The notes below the pieces were generated by a model that had not been told where the DNA came from, made no database searches, and saw only the letters and a list, made by a program, of their open reading frames with translations. From positions 1 through 6,436 of the forward strand of contig QMPN01000169.1 in assembly GCA_003648575.1 (NCBI GenBank): a DNA stretch of 6,436 bases. Reading direction: 5' to 3'. The stretch is from Bacteroidota bacterium (GTDB taxonomy: Bacteria > Bacteroidota > Bacteroidia > Bacteroidales > B18-G4). Position 1 is the stretch's first letter. Each line of letters starts with the position of its first letter. The position numbers and the translations under genes were made by a program. Positions 1 through 6,368 of this stretch are shown here, piece after piece.

Positions 1-14
1 AACGCCTAAAACCC

Positions 15-2150
15 ATGTTAGAAAAATATTTTGAAAAAATAGCCAAGGAGATCAGCGTCAGAGCCGGACAGGTGGCCAATACTGCTGAATTGCTAAAAGG
101 CGGTGCCACGGTACCATTTATTGCACGCTATCGTAAGGAATATACCGACAGCCTCGATGAGGAGGCCATTATGCATATCCGTGATCGCATGGAGCAGCTG
201 GAAGCACTGGATAAGCGCCGGGAAAGCATCTTGCAGTCGATAGAGGAGCAGGGCAAACTCACCGATGAGTTGAAGAAGCAGCTGGAAGGGGCAGAAAGCA
301 TGTCGGAGCTGGAAGATATCTATCTGCCGTATCGCCCCAAGCGCAAGACCAGGGCAACCATCGCCAGGTCGCGCGGACTCGAGCCCCTGGCTAAGATGAT
401 CATGTCGCAAAATCCTGGGAGTGTGGAATCCCTGGCTGAACGCTTTGTTGATAGTGAAAAAGAAGTTGAAAGTATTGATGGTGCCCTGGCCGGTGCCCGC
501 GATATCATCGCCGAATGGGTGACTGAACATAAATACGCACGGAACAGCATGCGACGCCTGTTCCGGAGATCAGCCATGATCTCCTCTAAGGCGATCAAAG
601 GCAAGGAAGAGGAGGGCATGAACTACAAAAGCTGGTTCGACTATGCTGAGCGCATCGCAACATCACCATCACACCGCGTCCTGGCTATGTTCAGGGGCGA
701 GAAAGAAGGCTTTCTGCGACTCACCGTTGAGCCCGATAAGTTAGAGGCTCTTGAAATGCTGAGGAAAATATTTCTGAAGGCAGAAAATGAGTCGTCCGAA
801 CAGCTAAAGCTGGCTATAGAAGATGCCTATAAAAGACTGTTGCAGCCTTCCATGGATACGGAAATGAAAGCTGAGGCCAAAGAGCGTGCCGACAAGAAGG
901 CGATAGAGGTCTTTATCGACAATGCGAAACAACTTCTTCTTGCGCCACCCCTCGGACAAAAAACAGTGTTGGCTATTGATCCGGGATTCAGGACAGGATG
1001 TAAGGTAGTTTGCCTCGGCAGGCAGGGCGAACTTTTGCACAATGAGACCATTTATCCGCACCCGCCACAGAACGAGGTGAAAGATGCCATCAAAAAAATA
1101 CAGAGCCTGGTCGATGCATATAAGATCGAAGCCATCGCCATCGGCAACGGGACTGCCGGAAGGCAGACGGAACGCTTTATCAAGAGCATACGTTTTAACA
1201 AAGACCTGATCGCCGTCATGGTGAATGAGAGCGGGGCCTCTATATATTCCGCTTCGAAAGTGGCCCGGGAAGAATTCCCCGACTATGATATAACGGTGCG
1301 AGGATCGGTATCTATTGGGCGGCGCCTGATGGATCCCATGGCAGAGCTTGTTAAGATAGAACCCAAATCTATTGGTGTAGGGCAATACCAGCATGATGTG
1401 AACCAATCGGCCCTGGCTAGGAGCCTCGAAGATACGGTCATGAGTTGTGTGAACAGCGTAGGCGTGGAAGTCAATACTGCCAGCAAGCAGCTCCTTTCTT
1501 ATGTATCGGGCCTGGGGCCTTCCCTGGCGGGAAAGATCATCGATCACCGTAGTGAGCATGGCCCTTTTTCATCCAGAGCTGAATTTATGAAGGTATCCGG
1601 TTTTGGTGATAAGGCCTTTGAACAGGCTGCCGGCTTCCTGCGTATCATGGATGCAAAAAATCCACTCGACAGCAGCGCGGTGCACCCTGAAAGTTATCCA
1701 GTAGTGGCAAAGATCCTTAAAAGCTATAAGGTCGAAGTGGATGAGCTGGTGAAGGATGAGAAATTGAGAAAACAGATCGACCTGCAAGCTTTTGTGACCA
1801 AAAAAACAGGTTTACCTACTCTTGTCGACATTTTGGATGAGCTCGCAAAGCCGGGCAGGGACCCTCGTAAGAAATTCGACCTTTTTGAATTCGAGGCCGG
1901 GGTGAACAAGATGGAAGACCTGAGAGACGGGATGGTACTACCGGGAATCGTAACGAATATCACCGCCTTCGGAGCCTTTGTCGATATAGGTGTGCACCAG
2001 GACGGGCTGGTACATGTCAGTCAGATGGCCGATCGCTTTGTGAAGGACCCCAACGAAATTGTAAGCTTGAATCAGAAGGTGCAGGTGAGGGTGGCCGGCG
2101 TCGACCTCGACAGGAAAAGGATACAGCTCTCGATGAAAAATATTTCATAG
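15..2150 (+). CDS. tex: Tex-family RNA-binding transcriptional accessory protein
   Basis: This is a cytoplasmic nucleic-acid-binding protein of the Tex/YhgF family (bacterial relatives of Spt6), associated with transcription and RNA metabolism; its exact role in Bacteroidota is not established. All domains are visible in order: the helical Tex N-terminus (about residues 1-200, with PFIARYRKE near 35-42 and DIYLPYRPKRKT near 101-112), a YqgF/RNase H-like domain opened by AIDPGFRTGCK (320-330) with IGNGTAGRQTE (376-386), the conserved GVGQYQHDVNQ (454-464), two helix-hairpin-helix units (VSGLGPSLAGKI near 497-508 and KVSGFGDKAF near 526-535), and a C-terminal S1 domain (about 639-708, with GAFVDIGVHQDGLVHVS). 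At 711 aa it is a little shorter than E. coli YhgF but has every domain. The ATG at 15 gives the expected family N-terminus, although only 14 upstream bases are visible, so promoter and operon context are unknown. It ends in TAG. I see no frameshift or missing block. Confidence 0.97.
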   Translation: MLEKYFEKIAKEISVRAGQVANTAELLKGGATVPFIARYRKEYTDSLDEEAIMHIRDRMEQLEALDKRRESILQSIEEQGKLTDELKKQLEGAESMSELEDIYLPYRPKRKTRATIARSRGLEPLAKMIMSQNPGSVESLAERFVDSEKEVESIDGALAGARDIIAEWVTEHKYARNSMRRLFRRSAMISSKAIKGKEEEGMNYKSWFDYAERIATSPSHRVLAMFRGEKEGFLRLTVEPDKLEALEMLRKIFLKAENESSEQLKLAIEDAYKRLLQPSMDTEMKAEAKERADKKAIEVFIDNAKQLLLAPPLGQKTVLAIDPGFRTGCKVVCLGRQGELLHNETIYPHPPQNEVKDAIKKIQSLVDAYKIEAIAIGNGTAGRQTERFIKSIRFNKDLIAVMVNESGASIYSASKVAREEFPDYDITVRGSVSIGRRLMDPMAELVKIEPKSIGVGQYQHDVNQSALARSLEDTVMSCVNSVGVEVNTASKQLLSYVSGLGPSLAGKIIDHRSEHGPFSSRAEFMKVSGFGDKAFEQAAGFLRIMDAKNPLDSSAVHPESYPVVAKILKSYKVEVDELVKDEKLRKQIDLQAFVTKKTGLPTLVDILDELAKPGRDPRKKFDLFEFEAGVNKMEDLRDGMVLPGIVTNITAFGAFVDIGVHQDGLVHVSQMADRFVKDPNEIVSLNQKVQVRVAGVDLDRKRIQLSMKNIS

Positions 2151-2217
2151 CATACCGGAAAAAAGAAAAAATATTATAACCTTTACCTCGTTAAATATAG
2201 AACATATACACACGGCA

Positions 2218-2874
2218 TTGAATAGATTACTACTCCATAGCATATTTCTGATCTCGTTTTTTCTGCTCACTACGACAGTAAGCGGACAGATTTTTAAGGG
2301 CACCGTGATCGCCGGCGGAAACCTTACGCAGGTGGAAGGGGACCGGCTGAAAGGCTGGAGCCAGTTTGGATTTACAGGAGGTGTAGGTGTTATCATGCCT
2401 ATTGGAAAGGAACAGAAATGGGGGATAAATCTCGAAACCCTGTTCAGCCAAAAAGGCTCTTTTCAAAAGAAAAGGTTTGAAAGTGACTTACTTACTGATG
2501 AATACAGGCTTCGTCTGAATTACTTCGAAGTGCCTTTATATGTAACTTTTACCGACAAAGATGTGCTTACCTTCGGCCTGGGTGGATATTTCGCCAGGCT
2601 GGCCAGCGCCAGGGAAGAAGAACACAGTGGCAAGCAGGATCCCTATATGGATACCGTACCCTTCAATGATAATGACTGGGGATTTCTGATCGATGTGAGG
2701 ATCAGAATATGGCAGCATTTGCATGTGGGCGTCAGGTATACGCAGTCACTCATGTCGATACGGGAACGTACTTTTTTTGCAGACGATACCAGGCAGCAGA
2801 AAAACCAGGTGATCGCAGTTCGCTTCCTCTTTATTTTCAACGAAGGTAAACGAGCAAAGGTGCAGGGACGATAG
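2218..2874 (+). CDS. PorT-family outer membrane beta-barrel protein
   Basis: This is a predicted small outer-membrane beta-barrel protein of the PorT / OMP_b-brl_2 type common in Bacteroidota; its ligand or partner is unknown. A signal peptide is visible (basic MNR, hydrophobic LLLHSIFLISFFLL, likely cleavage near VSG-Q around residue 24). The body shows the family pattern: a glycine-rich first strand (AGGNLTQVEGD), GFTGGVGVIMPIG, LETLFSQKGSF, then LRLNYFEVPLYVTF, which matches the usual 'lnYieiPl' strand, followed by alternating hydrophobic strands and a final strand ending in FLFIFN. The start is unusual: no ATG precedes the signal peptide in this frame, the first in-frame ATG lies inside the barrel, and the best choice is TTG at 2218. 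No Shine-Dalgarno sequence or confident promoter is seen in the 67 bases after tex. The product call is firm at family level; the exact start is less certain. Confidence 0.85.
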   Translation: MNRLLLHSIFLISFFLLTTTVSGQIFKGTVIAGGNLTQVEGDRLKGWSQFGFTGGVGVIMPIGKEQKWGINLETLFSQKGSFQKKRFESDLLTDEYRLRLNYFEVPLYVTFTDKDVLTFGLGGYFARLASAREEEHSGKQDPYMDTVPFNDNDWGFLIDVRIRIWQHLHVGVRYTQSLMSIRERTFFADDTRQQKNQVIAVRFLFIFNEGKRAKVQGR

Positions 2875-2875
2875 A

Positions 2876-3553
2876 TCAGAATCCTACATCCAGCAAACGG
2901 CTTACATCAAAGAAGAGGGCATCGATGCCCGCTGAGTTTGCCTTCAATTCAAGCATATCAAAACCACCTTCAAGGAGGTGCTGATTTCCACTAAACTCAA
3001 AGCTCAACACTTCCAGCAACTCATATTCATCCTGTACGTAGATCACCGAAAAAGCTGCCTGTGTAGATAGGCCATCGCCTGTCGACATCATGGCATCGAC
3101 CTGCTTCTTGTAAAGATCAAAGTACAGACTGCTCATCCTCGAATTTCCGGCCATCTCATATGCTACAGCAGTGATAAAGGTTTCTCTTAACCTGAATGGA
3201 TTTGAGTGTAGCAGTTCACCACCTATTCTCGCAGCCACTTCATATTCTGCACGCATCAGCTCAGGCCGTGTAAGATAACTCACCAGAGAATCCTGCAGGG
3301 CGGGCGTTCCGTAAGGGGAGTAGTCTGACTGAAAGGTATACCCGTAATACAAATACCTGAATTCTACTGCGCTAAGGGAAGTGTCCAGTTCCACATAGCG
3401 TTGATACAGGGCAGGATAAAAATACGGTGATCTCTTCTTTTTGATCTCCTTTTTCAGTTTTTTGTATTTCACAGGACTGAAGTTGCTTTCCTGGGATGAA
3501 AGAACTCCGGCCAGGCAAAACGTGCAGATCAAGGTCAGGATAATATTCTTCAT
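2876..3553 (-). CDS. Exported DUF4919 family protein
   Basis: This is a 225-aa protein of unknown function that I match from memory to the DUF4919 family of Bacteroidota. The N-terminus (MKN, then IILTLICTFCLAGVL, then SSQES) looks like a signal peptide with cleavage near residue 20, so the mature protein is probably periplasmic. I see no lipobox. The mature part starts with a very basic helix (KKLKKEIKKKRSPYFYP, about 31-47) and carries an aromatic-rich block RYLYYGYTFQSDYSPYG (66-82), the most recognisable family signature. The rest looks mainly alpha-helical, with a tetratricopeptide-like feel around 100-150 (AVAYEMAGNSRMSSLYFDLY), and ends in IDALFFDVSRLL. It is the last gene of the minus-strand unit, 14 bases behind the amidotransferase-like lipoprotein gene, and its TGA lies one base from the stop of the facing barrel gene. 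No function should be assigned. Confidence 0.85.
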   Translation of the reverse strand: MKNIILTLICTFCLAGVLSSQESNFSPVKYKKLKKEIKKKRSPYFYPALYQRYVELDTSLSAVEFRYLYYGYTFQSDYSPYGTPALQDSLVSYLTRPELMRAEYEVAARIGGELLHSNPFRLRETFITAVAYEMAGNSRMSSLYFDLYKKQVDAMMSTGDGLSTQAAFSVIYVQDEYELLEVLSFEFSGNQHLLEGGFDMLELKANSAGIDALFFDVSRLLDVGF

Positions 3554-3567
3554 AATAGTTAAAACGA

Positions 3568-4371
3568 TTAATCTTTACTGACCTTTTCGATCCGGAATTG
3601 TTTCGCTTCCTGCAGAAAGTGTGTGGCAATGGGCATACAGAGGGGGTTGTCAGTCTCCATACGCTCAGGATGCCACTGTACACCCAGGAAGAAAGGCATA
3701 TCCATCCGATCTTCGTATTCGATGGCTTCAATGAGACCTTCGTCGGTGCGGGCAATGGCCCTGATCCCCGTTCCCAGCCTTCTGATGCCCTGGTGATGGT
3801 TGGAATTGGTAATACCCATCGTAATTCCGGCGTAAGTATGAAGGCTGGATCCTTTTATGACCCTGACATCATGCATACAGTTGTATGTGTCTTTGCAGCG
3901 GTGGGTGACAAGGGTATCGAGGTCGGTAGGAATGTCGGCAAACAAGGTCCCGCCATGATAAATGTTAAAGATCTGCAATCCCCGGCATATTCCGAGTATC
4001 GGCATCTCCAGCTGCTTTGCTTTTCCGATCAGGGCAAATTCCAGGCTATCCCTGAAAAAATCGATGCTTCCGCATTTTACAGTATCCTCTGCAATGCCAT
4101 AGCGACCGGGATACACATCCGGCCCCCCACTGATCAGCAAGCCTGAACATTGATGCAAGAGATCCAGTGCCGAGTCTATTGGCATATGGTAGAGGTCGAT
4201 GCAAATGATGTTTGAATCAGCAGCCTTCAGAAATTTGGCGTAGTTCCCGTAATACTGTTCCGGGGCTCCCTTCGAAATGCCAATGGTGATAGTGCCGGCT
4301 TGCTTCTCATTTACACAGGAGGTGAAGACAATGATAAACGACAGGAGGGTAAGCAGGAGATATCTTTTCAT
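3568..4371 (-). CDS. Class I glutamine amidotransferase-like (peptidase C26) lipoprotein
   Basis: This 267-aa protein belongs to the gamma-glutamyl-gamma-aminobutyrate hydrolase-like (PuuD / peptidase C26) family, which cleaves gamma-glutamyl amide bonds with a Cys-His-Glu triad. Visible motifs are the oxyanion-loop region LLISGGPDVYPGRYG (78-92), the nucleophile elbow GICRGLQ (Cys129), the NSNHHQG block (190s) typical of C26, DEGLIEAIEY (210-219), and GVQWHPE with His234 and Glu236. The triad is intact, so an active enzyme is expected. It also carries an export signal: basic MKR, hydrophobic YLLLTLLSFIIVF, then FTSC with Cys19 as the likely lipidated residue, giving a lipoprotein in the periplasm or on a membrane surface. 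Phe at -3 of the lipobox is less usual, so a soluble exported form is possible. Cytoplasmic PuuD acts in putrescine breakdown; the substrate of this exported form is unknown. The gene lies 21 bases after the spermidine-synthase-like gene and 14 before the DUF4919 gene. Confidence 0.92.
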   Translation of the reverse strand: MKRYLLLTLLSFIIVFTSCVNEKQAGTITIGISKGAPEQYYGNYAKFLKAADSNIICIDLYHMPIDSALDLLHQCSGLLISGGPDVYPGRYGIAEDTVKCGSIDFFRDSLEFALIGKAKQLEMPILGICRGLQIFNIYHGGTLFADIPTDLDTLVTHRCKDTYNCMHDVRVIKGSSLHTYAGITMGITNSNHHQGIRRLGTGIRAIARTDEGLIEAIEYEDRMDMPFFLGVQWHPERMETDNPLCMPIATHFLQEAKQFRIEKVSKD

Positions 4372-4392
4372 GATAAGGATATTTGGTTGAGC

Positions 4393-5871
4393 CTACATGG
4401 CTTTCATGGTAATGTATTCGATCGGGGCATAATCGTCGGTAAATACGCGTGTCCCTGCCGGGATGTGCAGATCGACCCGGTGACTGAGGAAGCCTTGGAT
4501 CAATGGATCATCACTGACAAATGGAAGTACATCCTTTGATTTGCAGGCCAGCAGGCATATGCTCTGAAGCAATTCCGGATCGCCCGGGTCATGGCAGGCA
4601 AAGAGATAAACCCGGGGGAATACTTCAAGGAATGTCTGTACCTCTGCCTTCATAAATTCACTGGCCGGTCCTTCAAGGGACGAGATGAGGTTTTCGATCA
4701 CGATGCCATCTTCGTTCAGAAGATCATATTTTTTCTGTATTGCTTCCAGGGTAGCCAGTTGAAATGGGATGGCCATCAACGACTTATATGCGTCGCCGAA
4801 AATGATGTCATACTTTTCTTTACAATTATTCAGGTAGGTCCTGCCGTCTTCATGGAAGATCCGCATGCGTGAATCTTCCTCCAGGCGAAAGTGTTCCTTT
4901 GCCAGATCTGTCAGGGCGGGATCGATCTCCACCACATCGATGGTAGCGTGATCATATTTTTGAAGATAGAAGCGGGGATAGGAGTACCCGGCCCCACCTA
5001 TGATAAGTGCCTTTTCGAAAGAAGGCATAAAATGTTCCGACAATTGGTAAAACTGCAGGTATTCATACACCAGGGAGTCGTTGCCGGGGAACATGGCTGA
5101 ACTGTATTCATCATTCACCTTCATCACTTTGATAGGCTCTCCGCTGATCCAGTATTCCGTATCAAAGATCTGCACATGGTTATATTGTGTGTCAGTATCA
5201 ATGAATGCAATGCTGCGGGTATTATATGCATATGCCGACCAGGCTTCAAAAAGTATGACGACACTAAAAAAGAAGACATCCCATTTACTCAAAAAACGGA
5301 TACTCAACACGAGTGCGTTGATGATCAGTATCCCCGAGATCATATACAGGATATTGGTTGATCCGAAAAGGGGGATCAAAAGAAAGCCTGCCAGGAATGT
5401 TCCTATGATGCTGCCTAATGTTGATATAGCATATAGGTTTCCTACTATTTTTCCGGAGGTTTCGATCTTTGTTAATTTCAATCTTATAGCATAGGGTGAG
5501 ACCATGCCAAGAAATAAGCTTGCAGGAGCAAAGAGGATGATGGATGCCAGCAAGGGGCGCAACATCATGCTTGAGAAATTCCGCGACAGTGTTTGCAGCA
5601 AAGCATCTTTAAAAGTATTGGCGAAAATGATATAGATGGCTGCACCGAAGATGATCAGGGCAAGGCGTTTGAAGGACGGTTTCTTATCGGCCCACCTTCC
5701 GCCCAGCCAGTATCCGAGGCTCAGGCTTGCCAGGATTACGCCGATGAGGCTGGTCCAAACATAGATCGATGTACCAAAATGTGGTGCCACCACCCGGGAG
5801 CCAACGATCTCATAGACCATTACTATGGCCCCGCACAGAAATACCGTAATTTCCAGCAGGTACTTTTTCAT
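4393..5871 (-). CDS. Membrane-anchored (fused MFS-like) spermidine synthase-like protein
   Basis: This 492-aa protein has about seven N-terminal membrane segments (roughly 7-27, 37-57, 70-85, 104-124, 142-166, 172-192, 197-214) followed by a Rossmann-type methyltransferase/aminopropyltransferase domain (about 225-492). The membrane part begins with the hallmark pattern of fused MFS/spermidine-synthase proteins: MVYEIVGSRVVAPHFGTS (18-35), WTSLIGVILASLSLGYWLGG, then an ARG/ASP-type RWAD loop. The soluble part shows NDEYSSA (253-259), the nucleotide-binding loop LIIGGAGYSYPR (289-300), acidic VVEIDP (313-318), HEDGRTYL (340-347), IIFGDAY (356-362) and the C-terminal TDDYAPIEY (478-486). By family, it could transfer an aminopropyl group from decarboxylated S-adenosylmethionine to an amine acceptor. 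Asp360 fits the catalytic Asp, but the usual D-[ST]-[ST]-D-P acceptor motif reads DAYKS here, so spermidine is not a safe product call. It is probably the first gene of the unit with the C26 lipoprotein and DUF4919 genes. No Shine-Dalgarno sequence is visible. Confidence 0.9.
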   Translation of the reverse strand: MKKYLLEITVFLCGAIVMVYEIVGSRVVAPHFGTSIYVWTSLIGVILASLSLGYWLGGRWADKKPSFKRLALIIFGAAIYIIFANTFKDALLQTLSRNFSSMMLRPLLASIILFAPASLFLGMVSPYAIRLKLTKIETSGKIVGNLYAISTLGSIIGTFLAGFLLIPLFGSTNILYMISGILIINALVLSIRFLSKWDVFFFSVVILFEAWSAYAYNTRSIAFIDTDTQYNHVQIFDTEYWISGEPIKVMKVNDEYSSAMFPGNDSLVYEYLQFYQLSEHFMPSFEKALIIGGAGYSYPRFYLQKYDHATIDVVEIDPALTDLAKEHFRLEEDSRMRIFHEDGRTYLNNCKEKYDIIFGDAYKSLMAIPFQLATLEAIQKKYDLLNEDGIVIENLISSLEGPASEFMKAEVQTFLEVFPRVYLFACHDPGDPELLQSICLLACKSKDVLPFVSDDPLIQGFLSHRVDLHIPAGTRVFTDDYAPIEYITMKAM

Positions 5872-5893
5872 GTCAGAAAGGTAGGAATTTTCA

Positions 5894-6020
5894 TTGAATG
5901 ATGATATCCTAATTATTAGTTATTAGTAAGGAATGGTATTGGTGAATAATGAATAATGATTTTGGATTCTTTATTGTCCATTCTTCAATAATCACTAGGA
6001 TCTAATCATTTTTCATTCAA
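5894..6020. repeat. Diverged long inverted repeat filling the spacer
   Basis: The 149-bp AT-rich spacer between the repeat-protein gene and the spermidine-synthase-like gene contains two sets of mirrored arms around the same centre (about 5957). The outer arms are perfect over 8 bases (TTGAATGA at 5894-5901 against its complement at 6013-6020). The inner arms match at 16 of 20 positions (5917-5936 against the reverse complement of 5978-5997), ending in a perfect GAATGG/CCATTC. A third pair, ATCCTA at 5906-5911 and its complement at 5996-6001, is offset by a few bases. One end touches the stop codon of the upstream gene; the other lies 22 bases before the next start codon. It could be a hairpin acting as an attenuator or processing site, a worn miniature element, or AT-rich drift. 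No T-tract typical of an intrinsic terminator follows. Confidence 0.5.
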
Positions 6021-6365
6021 CTAATACATTAGGTATTTGTTCTCATTCTCACGCCACTTAGCCTGGTAGCTGTGATCGACAAAACATATCACCAGGTCAG
6101 CCTCATATTCATGGTCACAGAAATAGATTTTCTTGTCTGCTTCATAGCTGTGTTTAACAAAGAACCACTTGCCGTCATTCTCACCGGCTTCATAGGAGTG
6201 ACTGACCTTGTATACCAGCAAATCCGCCTGGTAAGTATGCTTGGCTACATACACTTTCACATCAGCCTCATAGCTGTGGTTACACGAAAATACCTTCTGT
6301 GCCGAAGCGGAGAAAGAAAATAGAATAATAAGAAGGAAAACAAAAGGAATAAACACTCTTTTCAT
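6021..6365 (-). CDS. Secreted six-repeat protein, DUF6150-like (possible knotted fold)
   Basis: This 114-aa protein has a clear signal peptide (MKR, hydrophobic VFIPFVFLLIILFSFSA, cleavage near SASA-Q around residue 22), leaving about 92 mature residues. The whole mature chain is six copies of a 13-residue unit of the form [KV]-x-[YF]-x-x-x-H-x-Y-[EQ]-A-[DGK]. The repeat histidines are 30, 43, 56, 72, 85 and 98, spaced 13, 13, 16, 13, 13; the centre has a three-residue insertion containing ENDGKW. The tail is KWRENENKYLMY. From memory, this register (x-Y-x-V-x-Y-x-S-Q-A-D-L repeats, central NDGKWFF, end near LLY/LMY) matches DUF6150, with the usual Tyr replaced by His and Ser by Tyr. Family members have no known function that I can recall; a member or relative is reported to form a very complex backbone knot. 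It lies 149 bases upstream of the spermidine-synthase-like gene on the same strand, directly behind an 18-bp tandem array. Confidence 0.85.
   Translation of the reverse strand: MKRVFIPFVFLLIILFSFSASAQKVFSCNHSYEADVKVYVAKHTYQADLLVYKVSHSYEAGENDGKWFFVKHSYEADKKIYFCDHEYEADLVICFVDHSYQAKWRENENKYLMY
6061..6278 (-). repeat. Six in-frame DNA repeats inside the DUF6150-like gene
   Basis: The six protein repeats are still visible in the DNA. A 14-base core close to GCYTCATAGCTGTG on the plus strand occurs at 6061, 6100, 6139, 6187, 6226 and 6265, at spacings of 39, 39, 48, 39 and 39 bases. Copies at 6139 and 6265 differ by one base, while those at 6100 and 6226 are the most changed. The spacing keeps the reading frame throughout, which shows that the array grew by unit duplication and has been kept as protein. 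The 48-base step is the central three-codon insertion that divides the protein into two sets of three repeats. Confidence 0.85.
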
Positions 6366-6368
6366 ATC

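Larger units (their letters stand above)
2876..5871 (-). other. Putative three-gene transcription unit
   Basis: Three minus-strand genes follow one another with gaps of 21 bases (4372-4392) and 14 bases (3554-3567): the spermidine-synthase-like membrane protein, the C26 lipoprotein, and the DUF4919 protein. Neither gap has room for a promoter plus terminator, so co-transcription is the simplest reading. Each start is ATG followed by an MK-type N-terminus, and none has a recognisable Shine-Dalgarno sequence, which fits Bacteroidota. The unit ends one base from the stop of the convergent barrel gene, so no separate intergenic terminator is available there. Whether the repeat-protein gene upstream (6365-6021) is also part of it depends on whether the structured spacer 5872-6020 stops or allows read-through. 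Confidence 0.7.

Noticed and set aside
804..1559. Open frame of 251 codons on the minus strand inside tex
   Set aside because: It lies entirely opposite the strongly conserved tex sequence, has no recognisable motif or coherent domain, and is a by-product of the codon use of tex.
2175..2190. Possible Bacteroidota -7 promoter element (TATAACCTTTACC) before the barrel gene
   Set aside because: The spacing and last base do not fit TAnnTTTG, and no TTG-type -33 element is found at the right distance.
2151..2217. Search for a tex terminator in the 67-base gap
   Set aside because: There are A-rich tracts but no GC-rich stem followed by a T-run; only a short direct repeat of AAAAATATT is visible.
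3598..4146. Open frame of 182 codons on the plus strand opposite the C26 gene
   Set aside because: The minus strand here encodes the catalytic motifs of the amidotransferase-like protein; the plus-strand product has no family features or export signal.
5081..5494. Open frame of 137 codons on the plus strand opposite the spermidine-synthase-like gene
   Set aside because: It covers the membrane-to-catalytic junction of a clear minus-strand gene and shows no recognisable features of its own.
5876..5883. TACCTTTC on the minus strand, seven of eight bases of TAnnTTTG, before the membrane enzyme gene
   Set aside because: It lies only 4 bases from the start codon, so it would give a leaderless transcript, and no matching -33 element is present.
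5872..6020. Spacer considered as an intrinsic terminator
   Set aside because: The arms are long, AT-rich and imperfect, and there is no T-run after the stem on the minus strand.
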